A stretch of DNA of 64,000 nt, from contig JAAFIV010000016.1 in the NCBI GenBank assembly GCA_013298775.1, forward strand, positions 30,394 to 94,393. The letters run 5' to 3'. Made by a program: the position numbers and the translations under genes. Below are positions 45,901-55,900 of the stretch, one piece after another. The notes beneath the pieces are model-generated. The model was not told the DNA's origin, searched no databases, and saw nothing but the letters and a program-made list of their open reading frames with translations. The DNA is from Ignavibacteria bacterium. Its GTDB lineage: Bacteria; Bacteroidota; Ignavibacteria; Kapaibacteriales; UBA4661. Position 1 is the stretch's first letter; every line of letters begins with the position of its first letter.

Positions 45901-46662
45901 TGAAAAGGTATCAAGTGCCGCATTATACCAATAGCAATAGCCCGCATAGCCGCTTACGAGCATCGTTCCTGCGGCATCTTGGGCAAACATAAACGAGCGC
46001 ACGACGCTATTGGAAGCGTATTCGGCAGGAAACTGATAGCGTCGAAGGCGAGGTTTTGCGGGACTTCCAGATTTTTTTTTCAATAGTGGCGGCGCAAGAA
46101 CACGCACAATCGCATTTGGCTCGGAAATCCACAAGGTTCCCGCAGCATCTTCAAACAATGTTTTGGGATAGACAATCGTGGAATCGCTTGGCTGCTGGCT
46201 TGCACGAAGAAGCACGTGAATACGCGGGGTTTCGCCATCGGTGTCAATTTCAACCACACCGCCATCGGTTGCTGCGAGCAGCCTTCCATCCCGCAAAAGC
46301 AGAAGTTTTTTCACATAACGGCTGGGTAATCCTTCGGAAATGGTCATGAAATGATAGCCGTCGAAGCGCACCAAACCTGCATCGGTGGCTATCCAGACAA
46401 ATCCGTGCTTATCCGCAACAATGTCTTTTGTCAAATTCGTTGGCAAGCCGTCATCAACCGTGTAGATGCGGGTTTGGAAGTGGTAGGTATTCAGCGAACG
46501 CGAGGAAGCAAGGATTGTCGTAGCTGGTTTGGGCAGGGTTTGTGATGGCAAAGGAACAGCATTTTTGGCACATAGCAATATGACAAAGGCAACAACCAAC
46601 CAGTGAGAGAAAAGAGGTCGGCGATGGTGGAAGATAGGCACTGTGTCTTGTTGTTGTGTCAT
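42958..46662 (-). CDS. two-component-propeller sensor histidine kinase
   Basis: 1234 residues from ATG 46662 (a GTG at 46674 also opens the frame). Signal/membrane anchor, large periplasmic propeller of Reg_prop repeats (for example FVWIATDAGLVRFDGYHF, VWIGTDVGAAKF), Y_Y_Y-like beta-sandwich, one membrane helix (about 915-935), coiled coil, HisKA with AHDLKNPISAVR (about His1018) and HATPase_c with NAVKYSP, DEGPG and STGLGL. It pairs throughout with the propeller kinase at 29935 (both have STI-YPK and NS-VRSF in the propeller), so one is a duplicate of the other. Like its relative it lacks receiver and AraC domains. A Ser/Ala/Thr-rich stretch precedes the beta-sandwich. Confidence 0.93.
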   Translation of the reverse strand: MTQQQDTVPIFHHRRPLFSHWLVVAFVILLCAKNAVPLPSQTLPKPATTILASSRSLNTYHFQTRIYTVDDGLPTNLTKDIVADKHGFVWIATDAGLVRFDGYHFMTISEGLPSRYVKKLLLLRDGRLLAATDGGVVEIDTDGETPRIHVLLRASQQPSDSTIVYPKTLFEDAAGTLWISEPNAIVRVLAPPLLKKKSGSPAKPRLRRYQFPAEYASNSVVRSFMFAQDAAGTMLVSGYAGYCYWYNAALDTFSLLAFKQPVGLIHDICAMRKERGQFLAATQKGILNITLQAATPARTVGIPKNAREQYSPLSMETRLIPHLQEASAIMQSKKSGMMFCGAWYNGIHLLSPKNLAEQREISPLQRINTLWEARNGIVWASSDQGMCLIAPSPIDRLANTSERTPFLNHVAADTKGNMYGINGESLYKIDRERLSCSVLASKPQGSAELFSIACDSAGAVWVSSLSGWIMRWQNGTMRVVSEKNTVLEKNKVPEGSSKQGLANASPSIARSIYAMVCDASGTLWCALEVTPEQALEGVPTLYSLRYDASHQGFVQRLYGARDGVDAPVASVYALPRGGVLLGLSRPILAPRDTAAVPRKARTQVASYILQYKSENNTFSDAGKPLPEAALKHIERDGGWMTVYDIALENKRLLLATSCGMLRYTLADTSSEKQPQNRTVAECFTVNGVLPTDKAKALAIAPSGTVWIGTDVGAAKFWNGTMATVHQASGLVSRTISRQGIVIDPSLGLWIATSNGLYTSSDAEFVSSEPPLSATPRLISARLIEQGASQSIFADFFHDSVSATATATAAAQSRRMLARSSFPAFSVLEFDVSSLMFPSAFVMFKTCVMAGNDTIEAYSMTSAESALRLTNLADGEYRVFVQARKEGSGEVWSTPLELHFRIEPPFYRSSGAYLGYIALTLMIGGLSIVAVRSVRHKQALVRSEENAQRLQELVAERTGELRQTNSDLATANSEISRQMEIQAEQAREIELANSMLQERNEELKDINQEKSELMGIVAHDLKNPISAVRNLAALIEGEVVQDKSEILNISQHISRTANQMLDLVIKVLDNNRLEEGAMKFYMVALDIAPIVEGVVWQYQTSAEVKNIRLHFSTEASNSVVLTDEIAIAQVMDNIISNAVKYSPFGKNVFVRITSSNDAVRIEVQDEGPGISPEDMQKLFGKFARLTAQPTGGEHSTGLGLSIVKKMVEAMNGKVWCESEVGKGATFIVELRADQR

Positions 46663-46707
46663 TTCGATGTACACTTTTTGAAGGTAAATTCATGCTCAAA
46701 AGCTGTA

Positions 46708-47391
46708 TCAATCCTGCATGGCATCTACTCGTGCTTTTACATATCGTTTTGTGGCTTGCAAAATAGCAACAATTTGGTAAATGTCGTCCTGCGTGGCAAC
46801 AAAAGCATCGCTGACCGCATAATTACTGCCTTCCAAGACCAAAAAAAACCAATTTCGCCCGACGATATAGCAGCCGTACATAGGCGCATTATCGCCGTTT
46901 AGCGTCCGCGCAGCCAGCATTTCTACGATGACTTGCGCAAGTGGGTCGTCGCTGCTGCCGCGCTCTTTTTTGTATTCATGCAAAAAGAAAAATGGCTCTC
47001 GAGGCTCCACGCGCCCTGTGGCTATCATAAAATCTACGGTGCCGCCGATGCGAATAGTTTCGCCCTTTGCTGTTTGGACAACTGCCTGCAATTTTCGTTG
47101 AGTGAAGGCGCGAAAACGCTGGTCGTCATCGAAGTTTACAATCTGCATAAACGGACCCAGAAACTTGAATTTGAGTTCGTCTTCGTTCCAGAACTCAACA
47201 TTGTCAATCAGATATTCTCGCAAAAAGAGAATACGCTCTTCTACCGCCTTCGTGGGAGAACTTTGTGCTTGAAGCCACTCCTGAAGTAATGCTGAGGTTC
47301 TGAGCCGTTGAAGACCGAGAGAACGCCTAACATCGTCTTGGTTCCACGCCGAGAACGCATGAAGAGGAGATTTCGGTATATTTTTTTTCAT
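46708..47391 (-). CDS. PD-(D/E)XK nuclease-like protein of unknown function
   Basis: 227 residues, soluble. The core shows the spacing of a PD-(D/E)XK nuclease fold: GGTVDFM (Asp120), a strand FFFLHEYKKE with Glu139 and Lys141, and a following helix with Gln153 (DPLAQVIVEML). The N-terminal VEFWNEDELKFKF motif is shared with the partial paralogue at the left window edge. Proteins of this kind are common around repeats and transposable sequences in Bacteroidota, but their role is not settled. It lies between the propeller kinase and a repeat-rich spacer. Nuclease activity is an inference from motif spacing only. Confidence 0.7.
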   Translation of the reverse strand: MKKNIPKSPLHAFSAWNQDDVRRSLGLQRLRTSALLQEWLQAQSSPTKAVEERILFLREYLIDNVEFWNEDELKFKFLGPFMQIVNFDDDQRFRAFTQRKLQAVVQTAKGETIRIGGTVDFMIATGRVEPREPFFFLHEYKKERGSSDDPLAQVIVEMLAARTLNGDNAPMYGCYIVGRNWFFLVLEGSNYAVSDAFVATQDDIYQIVAILQATKRYVKARVDAMQD

Positions 47392-47410
47392 AGCAGTACA
47401 AAAAAACGTG

Positions 47411-47611
47411 GTAACTGGTCAGGTCATGATTTTTTTTGGACGCAGATGAAGATGATTGAATTGATGAAGATGATGAAAATGTAGAACACATCAACAACAG
47501 ATGAAGTCTGCATTCACGCTCTTCTTTTCATCAGTATCATCTTCATCAATCTCATCAATCTCATCATCCTCATCTGCGTCCCGTCTTCATGGTTGAAACC
47601 TGAGCAGTTAC
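47411..47611. repeat. 201-bp hairpin element, GTAACTGGTCAGGT family
   Basis: The left end GTAACTGGTCAGGT (47411-47424) pairs with ACCTGAGCAGTTAC (47598-47611) with one mismatch. Inside are arms starting GGACGCAGATGA and ending in its complement, with repeated GATGAAGAT units between. The ends match those at 6859-7000 and 52734-52846, while the interior does not. No convincing flanking duplication is seen. Together with the next repeat it fills most of the 429-bp space 47392-47820; no gene is seen there. Confidence 0.7.
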
Positions 47612-47622
47612 AAAAAACAAAT

Positions 47623-47700
47623 AGTGGCACAGACATTCCTGTCTGTGTTTTCCACCTGAATACCGCACTAACACTCACAGACAAGAATGTCTGTGCCACT
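47623..47700. repeat. 78-bp hairpin repeat, CAGACA family
   Basis: Arms of 25 nt (47623-47647 and 47676-47700) pair with one mismatch around a 28-nt loop. It has the same length and arm sequence as the element at 3064-3141, with a partly different loop that also ends in ACACT. It lies 11 bp from the neighbouring hairpin element. Confidence 0.75.
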
Positions 47701-47820
47701 AATGAGGTAAGGATTCTTTCCAACTAAAATCATGTAGCACCAGAATTTTTTCTTTCAAAAATACGAAAGAAGCCATTCTTAGCCTAGCTCTGACACAGAT
47801 TTTATCAGGGATTCCGCTCA

Positions 47821-49953
47821 TCACAGAGCGGGCGCAACCGGCAATTCCACAATAAACGTCGCGCCTTTTCCTACTTCCGATTCACACCACACACGCCCAT
47901 TCATCGCCTCAACCATTTGTTTCACAATACTCAAGCCCAGTCCCGTGCTGTGTTCTCCGCCTGTCGGACGCGCTGAAAGGCGAGCAAATTTGCCAAAGAG
48001 TTTCGTCATATCGCTTTCAGAAATACCTTGCCCTTCATCTTGTACTTCTACACGCACGGCATCAGAGCTTGATGTGAGGCGAATAACAACATTTTTGTCA
48101 AAAGGTGAGTATTTAATGGCATTCGAGATAAGATTATCCAAAACCTGCATCACTGCTTGCTCATCGGCAATCGCGTGGTGTACAACGGGTTCTGGGGAAT
48201 AATGAATGGTGATGTTTTTTGCGGCTGCTTGTACCTGAAAAAGTGCAAGCGTCGTTGAAATAAGCGGCTCAATATCGAAGGAATACTGATTGAGCTGCAC
48301 CATACCTGACTCCAAACGATTGACATCTAAGAGATTCCGCACTAATTCAAGCATTCTATCAGAGGTTTGGATAATTTGCCCCATAATATCGGGTACCTGC
48401 TTCGGCTCGGCAAAGTCGCTTTGTACTAACTCCGCAAGCCCACGAACCGCACCAATAGGGTTTTTCAGGTCATGCGAAACGATATTGATAATCTCATTTT
48501 TCTCCATATTCAGCCCTTCGAGCTGCTGATTTTGTTCCTGCAAGCGGTCATTTGCCACCGAAAGAGCTTCTGTGCGCTTCAAAACGTTTACTTCCAAGAG
48601 TTCGTTTTGTTCTGCTAGACTATTCGCCAAATGCGCAGTGCGCCTTGCCAAGAGAATTGACAAGGAAAAGGGAATGGCGATATACACCCCAAAACGAATG
48701 AAAATGGCTATCGGAAGCGGTCGTGCGGCGTATTGTAATCCGAGAGTTTGCATGACGACTTCAAGTGTCCACGCAAAAACGCACACACTCATCCCCAAAC
48801 CCAGAATATACGAGCCATCCAGCTTTTTGCGAAGAGCGGAAATCATCACGGGCAGCAAGAGCAGAAGCGGAGTAAAGGCACACGCAACACCCAATAATTC
48901 TACTCCATCCCGCAATGTTGTTGAAGCATTTCCAACGAGTAATATCGCAATCCAGACCAAAATATTCGCACCTAAAATCAACCAATGATAACGCGGCAAG
49001 CGCGAGGAAAAGAGCGTCTGTGCGGCATACCAGAGCGAAACCCCAATCGAAGGAAGCGCGATAGTTTGTCCCAATCCACCCAGCGAGAATGCGCCTAAGG
49101 ATTGCCCCATCACATGGGAAGAAAGCGCGAAGGAAGCGGCTTGCAACGCAGTAAAAATGGCAAACAATCCTACAAACATATTGGCTCGCTCTTGCCGATT
49201 TCTGAGAAACAAGAGCAAATGCAAGATGCCCGCCAAGAGCGGCATTCCGATAGCCACGCCAAACTGTATCACCGTTTGGAACGCCGTTTCGCGGTACACT
49301 TCGGTCGCTTTCCATGTCATAAACACTGTTCGCAAGCCTGTTGGCAAGGAAATAAGCCCTCCCTGATGCGGTCCTGCAAAATACTTATCGTAATGAGCAA
49401 ACGAGTATCGCACAGCAAGCACGTGGGTTTCATCGGAGCGAAGATTGAGCAGCGTTGTTTGAAGCGTAAAGCGGGAAACGCTGGACATCACTTCCAATGC
49501 TGTCTCTGCCGACGGAACGCCATACTGCCCCACTAAACGCCCATCCACATACACTTCAGCAGCTCCAATGAGTGCCATCACAAACGCAAAACTCCGTTTG
49601 TCCAGCGTGGAATCAATCCGAAAATGAAGCCGAAACCACCCAATCTTTGCACCAGCAAGCTCTGGTGAACGCTTCGCATTATTGGTAATCATTGCCGGAG
49701 AAGCCTGTTTCCACGCGCTATCGGGGTAATTTTTTTCCGCCCACTCAGGATTATCGCCCGCCATAAAACGCCACTCACATTTCTCTGCCGCAAAATAGGG
49801 CAATCCCGAAAAGCCAAACGCATTCCGCTCTCGCTGAAGCATCGCTGATGAAATCGGCTCTTGCGAGGCAAATCCTCTTTGAAAACAGAAAGGAAAAAGT
49901 ACGAATGCGACAAACAAGAAAACGGAAAAATATCTGGTGAAAAGTATATTCAT
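47821..49953 (-). CDS. 7TM sensor histidine kinase with galactose-binding-like extracellular domain
   Basis: About 710 residues from ATG 49953, chosen because it starts the signal peptide (MNILFTRYFSVFLF, ending FAS); the frame extends to 50028 and would overlap the upstream gene. The extracellular part has a jelly-roll carbohydrate-binding-like pattern (WAEKNYPDSAWKQA, GWFRLHFRID, AEVYVDGRLVGQYG). Seven membrane helices (about 225-435) follow, then coiled coil, HisKA with SHDLKNPIGAVRG (about His494) and HATPase_c with NAIKYSP, DEGQG and STGLGL. A sugar or glycan ligand is plausible from the domain type. It follows the TPR kinase at 50021 closely and may be co-transcribed with it. Confidence 0.9.
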   Translation of the reverse strand: MNILFTRYFSVFLFVAFVLFPFCFQRGFASQEPISSAMLQRERNAFGFSGLPYFAAEKCEWRFMAGDNPEWAEKNYPDSAWKQASPAMITNNAKRSPELAGAKIGWFRLHFRIDSTLDKRSFAFVMALIGAAEVYVDGRLVGQYGVPSAETALEVMSSVSRFTLQTTLLNLRSDETHVLAVRYSFAHYDKYFAGPHQGGLISLPTGLRTVFMTWKATEVYRETAFQTVIQFGVAIGMPLLAGILHLLLFLRNRQERANMFVGLFAIFTALQAASFALSSHVMGQSLGAFSLGGLGQTIALPSIGVSLWYAAQTLFSSRLPRYHWLILGANILVWIAILLVGNASTTLRDGVELLGVACAFTPLLLLLPVMISALRKKLDGSYILGLGMSVCVFAWTLEVVMQTLGLQYAARPLPIAIFIRFGVYIAIPFSLSILLARRTAHLANSLAEQNELLEVNVLKRTEALSVANDRLQEQNQQLEGLNMEKNEIINIVSHDLKNPIGAVRGLAELVQSDFAEPKQVPDIMGQIIQTSDRMLELVRNLLDVNRLESGMVQLNQYSFDIEPLISTTLALFQVQAAAKNITIHYSPEPVVHHAIADEQAVMQVLDNLISNAIKYSPFDKNVVIRLTSSSDAVRVEVQDEGQGISESDMTKLFGKFARLSARPTGGEHSTGLGLSIVKQMVEAMNGRVWCESEVGKGATFIVELPVAPAL

Positions 49954-50020
49954 AAATTGGTGAACCTCGAGCTGAAGAGGTGAAATCAATAGTGTGTGTT
50001 GAAACCGCATAAATAGTTGC

Positions 50021-52096
50021 TCATGCAATAACCGTAGTATGCAATGTATCAGTTTTGGGGAATTCTACAATAAACGTTGCGCCTTTGCCAAGTTCGCTTT
50101 CGCACCAAACTTTACCATTCATTGCTTCGACCATTTTTTTGACAATGCTCAAACCTAGACCCGTACTGTGTTCCCCGCCTGTTGGTCGGGCTGAAAGGCG
50201 AGCAAATTTTCCGAAAAGTTTTTTCATGTCATTGGGGGAAATACCTTGCCCTTCGTCTTGAACTTCTATACGAACCCGTTCATTCCTTGGTTTCAAGCGT
50301 ACAGTAACGTTTTTCCCCTGCGGTGAGTATTTTACCGCATTCGAGACCAGATTTTCCAACACTTCATGCACCATTCCAGCATCGGCATTTGCAAAACATT
50401 CTTCGCTGAGTGGCGCATCAATACTGAGCGTGATGTTCTTCACCGCAGCAAATTCTTTGAACTCCTCAACCACTTTTTGCACCACCACACCGACATCTAT
50501 TTTCACCAGCGATGGCGTGAGTAAGCCTTGTTCTGCGGTGTTTACCGTAAGCAGGTTTGTAACAAGCGAAAACATCTGTGTTGCCGAGCGGCTGATGGTA
50601 CTCGACATTTCGGCAAGTGGCGCAGTATTTTGAGGGACAGTACCGCTTACAAACGTCGTCGTCATGCTGTCTGCAAGCGAGCGCACACCGAAAATCTGGC
50701 TTTTCAAGCCATGGGTAACAATATTCAAAATTTCATCTTTTTCTGATGTAAGCAGGCTCAGTTCCTCGTTTGCATCAAAAAGTTTGTCGTTTAGTTCCGC
50801 CAAGCGAGCATTATCGCGCTTCCTGCGGTTATTGCCGCGCACAAGCACGACCACAAAGCCCGCCAGTGCTATTGCGCCAGCTATCAGCGCATTACGGATG
50901 ATATTTTCTTGCGCTTTTTGGCTTTGGAGGAGCTGTATTTGCTGCTCTTTTTTTGCGGTTTCGAGTTCGGCGAGTTTTTCCGCACCAGCAGCATTGTACA
51001 TTGAATCCTGAATTGCAGCCATTTGTTGATTCATTGCTAAGGCAGTTTTGTAATCGCCTAAGCCCGAATACGCTTCGGTCAGAACGTAATAACCATAGTT
51101 CATTTCTTGGAAAAAATGACTTGGCTCCGAGAGCTTGATTGCCCGCTTCGCCGACACAATCGCGTCTTGATATTTACCAAGTTTTACCTCAGTCATACCA
51201 ATAATGCTGAGAGAATTCGCCAAACCCGCATCGTACTTGGTTTTTTCATACTTTTGCAAGCAAATTTTTTGATATGCCAATGCCGAATCGAACTTATCAA
51301 TCCGCATAAATACAAGCGCGATATTGCTGCTAACCCGCCCGATTCTCCGCGACCGCCCTAGTTGTTGTTCCAACACCAAACCATTGCGATATGTTTCTAT
51401 TGCCTTTTGTGACTGCATCATCTGGTCTAACAGAATTCCTCTGCAATTGTAAATTACCGCTCGAAGGTCGTCATCTTCTTTGCCTTCGCATTGCTGCAAA
51501 GCAACGGCGTAAATGCTATCGGAACTCACAAATTCTCGTGCCGCAAAGTACCCAAGCCCAAGAGTCGTCGTCGCCATGACCGTCAAGCGATGGTCGTTGG
51601 CTTTTTGGGCAAACTCCATTACCGCCAAACTTTTCGCAAATGCTTTCGACATCGCGCCTTGGTCGCGCTCAATCATGGACTGCCCAATAAGCGCGGTGGC
51701 TATTTCTGCATTCGCACCAATGCGCCGTGCAAGTGTGAGTGCGCCATCGTAGTATTTGATTGCCTCGGGATATTTATTGTGGGCGTAGCAAACATCGGCA
51801 AGAGCAATCATCACGTGGATGCGGAGTGGTGTAACAGAGGCGTTGGTAACAAGATTGTCCGCACGAGTAGCGATGGTAAGCGCGTATTCGCTGTCGAAAT
51901 TGATATACCCCACGGCAGCATCGGCGAGAATCTTTGCAGCAGCAGTGTCGGTGCGGTTTCCGACACTTTTGATAAGTACGTCGAGGGAATCCTGATGGCG
52001 TTGTTCTGGGATAGATTGAGCCGTACCCGTGAAGTGTGAAATCATCAGTAGCACAAGGAATAATGCGCTGAGTATAGAACTTTTAGTAGTAGGCAT
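50021..52096 (-). CDS. TPR sensor histidine kinase with atypical H box
   Basis: 691 residues from ATG 52096, which begins a clear signal peptide (MPTTKSSILSALFLVLL, ending GTAQ); the frame extends to 52159. Periplasmic TPR array (about 60-365), membrane helix (about 402-420), coiled coil, then HisKA in which the H box reads VTHGLKSQI instead of SHDLKNPI. The phospho-accepting His is kept, but the acidic residue after it is Gly and the Asn-Pro is Ser-Gln. The acidic residue normally supports phosphotransfer and phosphatase chemistry in HisKA domains, so output may be altered. HATPase_c is fully intact (NAVKYSP, DEGQG, STGLGL). The gene lies 67 bp upstream of the kinase at 47821, counting from that gene's ATG. 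Confidence 0.9.
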   Translation of the reverse strand: MPTTKSSILSALFLVLLMISHFTGTAQSIPEQRHQDSLDVLIKSVGNRTDTAAAKILADAAVGYINFDSEYALTIATRADNLVTNASVTPLRIHVMIALADVCYAHNKYPEAIKYYDGALTLARRIGANAEIATALIGQSMIERDQGAMSKAFAKSLAVMEFAQKANDHRLTVMATTTLGLGYFAAREFVSSDSIYAVALQQCEGKEDDDLRAVIYNCRGILLDQMMQSQKAIETYRNGLVLEQQLGRSRRIGRVSSNIALVFMRIDKFDSALAYQKICLQKYEKTKYDAGLANSLSIIGMTEVKLGKYQDAIVSAKRAIKLSEPSHFFQEMNYGYYVLTEAYSGLGDYKTALAMNQQMAAIQDSMYNAAGAEKLAELETAKKEQQIQLLQSQKAQENIIRNALIAGAIALAGFVVVLVRGNNRRKRDNARLAELNDKLFDANEELSLLTSEKDEILNIVTHGLKSQIFGVRSLADSMTTTFVSGTVPQNTAPLAEMSSTISRSATQMFSLVTNLLTVNTAEQGLLTPSLVKIDVGVVVQKVVEEFKEFAAVKNITLSIDAPLSEECFANADAGMVHEVLENLVSNAVKYSPQGKNVTVRLKPRNERVRIEVQDEGQGISPNDMKKLFGKFARLSARPTGGEHSTGLGLSIVKKMVEAMNGKVWCESELGKGATFIVEFPKTDTLHTTVIA

Positions 52097-52237
52097 ATAG
52101 AACTTCAAGACGGTTACAGAGAAGTGTGGGAAGTGGTAAGTTTGTACCAGATGCGGCAAATATACTGAGGATTCTCCTCATGTTTGCCTTTCAAAATAAC
52201 AACCCTTTTCTTTTTTACAATTTTTCCCCCAAATTAT

Positions 52238-52702
52238 ATGCGTACTTTTCTTTCGCACCAACGCGCCGCTTTTGTGGCACTCGCACTGTTCGCCGTTCTT
52301 GGCGTACTCACAGCTTGTACCGTTACCATTTCCGTTGATCCGGCTTTGCTTACGCGCTCTGGCGGCTGGAAGTTTGATGGTTTTTCCATAGGTGCAGCAC
52401 CCTCGAATCAGAAAGACCTTTGGCAAGGCATGACGGCTGTTTTTACGGGTAGCGGCACAAACGGCTCGGTTACGTTTACTCCTTCTCAGGCGGCTCTTAC
52501 GGCATCGGGATTTCCAGCCAGCACTAAATTTTCTGGCACTTGGACATTGAACGACACGCGCACTCGCATAACATTTTCATCAAGCGTTGCAATTTTAGAT
52601 GGAGAACTCCTGATTTCGGAACTAAGTGCAACAACACTGCGCATGAAATGGACGATTACCGGGAACACCACCGAAACAGAATATAAGTTTGTAGGAAATT
52701 GA
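52238..52702 (+). CDS. small putative lipoprotein
   Basis: 154 residues from ATG 52238, chosen because it starts a type II signal peptide with lipobox LTAC (Cys27); the frame is open back to 52184. The mature part is beta-rich (GGWKFDGFSIG, KFSGTWTLNDTRTRITF, LRMKWTITGN), resembling lipocalin-like domains of Bacteroidota lipoproteins in layout, although I do not recognise a named family. It should be anchored in the inner or outer membrane. It is divergent from the TPR kinase at 50021 and followed by a hairpin element. Confidence 0.75.
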   Translation: MRTFLSHQRAAFVALALFAVLGVLTACTVTISVDPALLTRSGGWKFDGFSIGAAPSNQKDLWQGMTAVFTGSGTNGSVTFTPSQAALTASGFPASTKFSGTWTLNDTRTRITFSSSVAILDGELLISELSATTLRMKWTITGNTTETEYKFVGN

Positions 52703-52733
52703 TTCTGGTACTTCTTGCATTGTTAGAACTTTC

Positions 52734-52846
52734 GTAACTGGTCAGGTGCGAGGGTCTCGCTGCTTTGAGCGAGGCTCTCGCTTTAGCGTGGGAGTGAGAG
52801 CCTCGCCAAGAAGCGAGACCCTCGCACGAGAAACCTGACCAGTTAC
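52734..52846. repeat. 113-bp hairpin element, GTAACTGGTCAGGT family
   Basis: Exact ends GTAACTGGTCAGGT (52734-52747) and its complement (52833-52846) enclose a perfect inner hairpin (TGCGAGGGTCTCGCT and its complement) and a third imperfect pair. The ends equal those of 6859-7000, while the interior is unrelated. No flanking duplication is evident. It lies between the lipoprotein and the metalloprotease and may also stop transcription. Confidence 0.7.
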
Positions 52847-52914
52847 CAATTTTTTTGTATCTTGGCTGTACTTGCGCAAATTCACTGTCTCTTTCACTAT
52901 CATCCTTTTGCATT

Positions 52915-55900
52915 ATGCAACCGTTTTTGACCTTCTGTTCGGGGAGAAGTCTGGGGAAATATGCCGCACTAAGCGCACTCGTTCTTACCTTCTCGCCAAT
53001 ATTCCTGTCTGCCCAGCAGACCACGAAACGCTCTGCTACACGCTCTACTGTACCAGCATCCGCTTCGTCCGTCTTTCTGTCTGAAAGTACACCATCCGCC
53101 GACAACAGCACCGCGATTTCACGTATTACAACGACCGTTCCGTCAGCAAATATCAGCACGGCAACACCACCCGCAAGCAAAAAAGAACTCGCAACTGCCA
53201 CAAAATTGGGACAACAAAGCGGTCTGAGCGGTACGGCAGAATACCGAGCAAACGGCACGATTGCTCAGTTTACAGGCTTTGTCGGGAAATTGCGTAATCG
53301 CGTCGGCAGCGAACAAACCTTTGCCACTGCCTTCATCAAACGCAGCAATGCCGTGCGAGAATCCGATGAAAGCGCACAGCTTGAGCGTCAGCAAACGCCC
53401 GTTGTGCAAGAAGTTCTCACGCTTTTGAAGCAAACAGGTTTGGTTGAAAAAATGCAGTCCCCCGCCGAAGAACTCCGCGTTATCAGCTTGAACGCGGACG
53501 CGCTTGGCTATCAGCATATTCGCTTCGAGCAACGCTACAAAGGGCTTCGTGTTTATGGTCAAGACTTGTACGTTCATGCAAAAAGTGATGGAAATGTGTA
53601 TGCAGTTCATGGAGCGTATCAGCCTACACCTCGCATCATTACTGAGCCAACGCTGAGTTCAAATGATGCCGTAGAAGCCTCCAATCAAGCATTGAAAAAC
53701 ATCGGCGAATGGAACGAGATTCCCGCCGCACTCGCAAAGCAGCTTGGCTACGAAGGTCCAGCAACGGAATTGCTTCTTTACCCGCACAAAAACACGCTTC
53801 GTTTGGCGTACGCCGTAACGGTCTGCCCAACGATTTCCGAATCATGGATGTACTTTATTGATGCAAACACTGGCGAATCCTTAGACCGCTTGCAACTCCA
53901 CCGCTACGATGATTACTTGGCTGGCGCGTATAATGCGAAAAAAACTAAAACCGTTACTGACCCAAATGCGCCCCAAACACCGCTTGGAAAGCGCGTTCCA
54001 GAGAATACCAATGACACGCCCAGAATTCTTGATGATAAGCCAAAAGGCTCGGAAACGCATTCCGCCCCGTTTGTAAACGTTGCTGGAAAAGATTTGCTGA
54101 ACCGCGACCGCATTGTGCAAGGCTACCAAGCACCAGACGGCACAATTTTCCCACTCAGCAGCGAAAGCAATTTCCGCGATACGCCCGCAGACCGCTTACC
54201 ACGCCGCCCCAACGGTGGACATATTGTCTTGGATGCTAATGGCGTGAACGGCGATAGTCTTGGAAACGTGGATTTAACCGTCCGCACCACCAGAAGCGGG
54301 CAGCCATTTTCACCCCAAATCACCAGCGCACTTGCCGAAACGGATTCTGTATTGCGGTACTTCCGCTTGAAGTTTAATCGCACTTCGTGGGATGACAAAG
54401 GCTCGTTTATTCAGACGATTATCAATATCGGTGGCGGTCAAGCCGGTCAGGCGTGGTGGAATCCGGGGCTGATTGCGCAAGGCTACGGTCCTGGCGACCC
54501 GGGCGAAGGTGGCGCGGGCTGGCGCGATTTGCACTTAATCGGACACGAAGTTGGTCATGCGTACAATACTCCCGGACGGCTCAATTACGGCGACGACCAA
54601 GGTGGCGCGATTGAAGAACACTTAGCGAATTTCTGGGGATGGATGATAAACAGTTCGTCGTTTTACATCTTCCCTGTGCTTTGGCCCAGTGATGGCGGAA
54701 ACGCTTGGCATATGAGCGCGGAACCTGATTCCTGCGGCGAGGGCAATAAAAACCTCCCTCGCTCAATGGCGAGTTTCCTGCCTCGCACCGACCCAGGCGC
54801 GATTGCGCGTAAGCTCCAATTCCCGCACTATAACGGTCCGATTGTGGACCGCGCAACATGGTTTGTGGTGAACAAATACGGACGCGATACCACCTCGCAG
54901 ATTTGGCATCGTGCGCTTATTACCTATATCACCCAAGACACCAGATTTGGTGCGTTCCGCCGCGCTATTGTGCAATCTGCGCAAGATTTATTCCCCACGA
55001 ACACAACGCTTCTGGCTGATATAAATGCAGCCTTCGACCGCGTAGGAATTACGCTCACAACTGGCTCCGAGGCGGCTGGTCGCCTTGTATTTGCTGGTAA
55101 AGAGCAATCACAAACGTATGCAGTGCGCTCTACGATTGCCTTTTCGACGCAGAGCGGGCGCATTGGCTTGTACGACCCCGCATCGCGCCGCACGACTTAC
55201 TTCACCAGCAATGATGCTGTTGTTCGGACGCAAGTTGGTCGCAGTCGCCTTTCCGCGCCGCGCACGGGCAATACGAATCGTTTGTATTTTGTGAATGCGC
55301 AAGGACGTTTGGCATTTCTCGACCTGCTTGCAGGGCGCGTTACGGTGTTTTCAAGTTTGCAACTTCGTCAAGCAGGTGATATTGTCAGCGCGGCTATTTC
55401 GCCTGACGAGCGCACCGTTGCTATGACTTCGCAATACGACAACGACGCAGCCATTTACACAGCAACCATCACAGGCGCAGGAACGGCATCGGCAGTACGG
55501 CGTGTTTCGCTTGAGCGTTTGGCAGCAGAAGGGCGCAAGACCGAAGGCAAGCAGGTATCAGGTATTCGTTTCCCTGATGCCGTTGCGTGGTCGCCCGATG
55601 CTCGCAATCCAGAATTGGTGCTAGATGCAATGTCGTCGCTGCGTGTGGGCAGAGATTCGGTGCAGTTCTGGGGATTGTATTACGCATCGTTCCAAACACC
55701 GACCACTCCTGCGATTAACGATGTTTTCCCGCCGCAGCCCGGATATGATTTAGGTTTCCCAACCTTTAGCAGCAACAATCCGAACACACTTGCATTTGGT
55801 GAAACATCGGATGGTACGACCGATATGTACATTGCAAATTTTGATAAAAGCGAAGATACGGGATTTTTGAATATTCCGAAGTTTTCCTTTAGCGGGCGCA

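Noticed and set aside
368..47700. CRISPR array interpretation of the short repeats
   Set aside because: Repeats are palindromic, scattered singly and lack regular spacers or cas genes.
52656..53258. 200-codon minus-strand frame across the 52.7 kb hairpin and metalloprotease start
   Set aside because: It runs through a repeat element and the signal-peptide region of a supported gene; no domain is visible.
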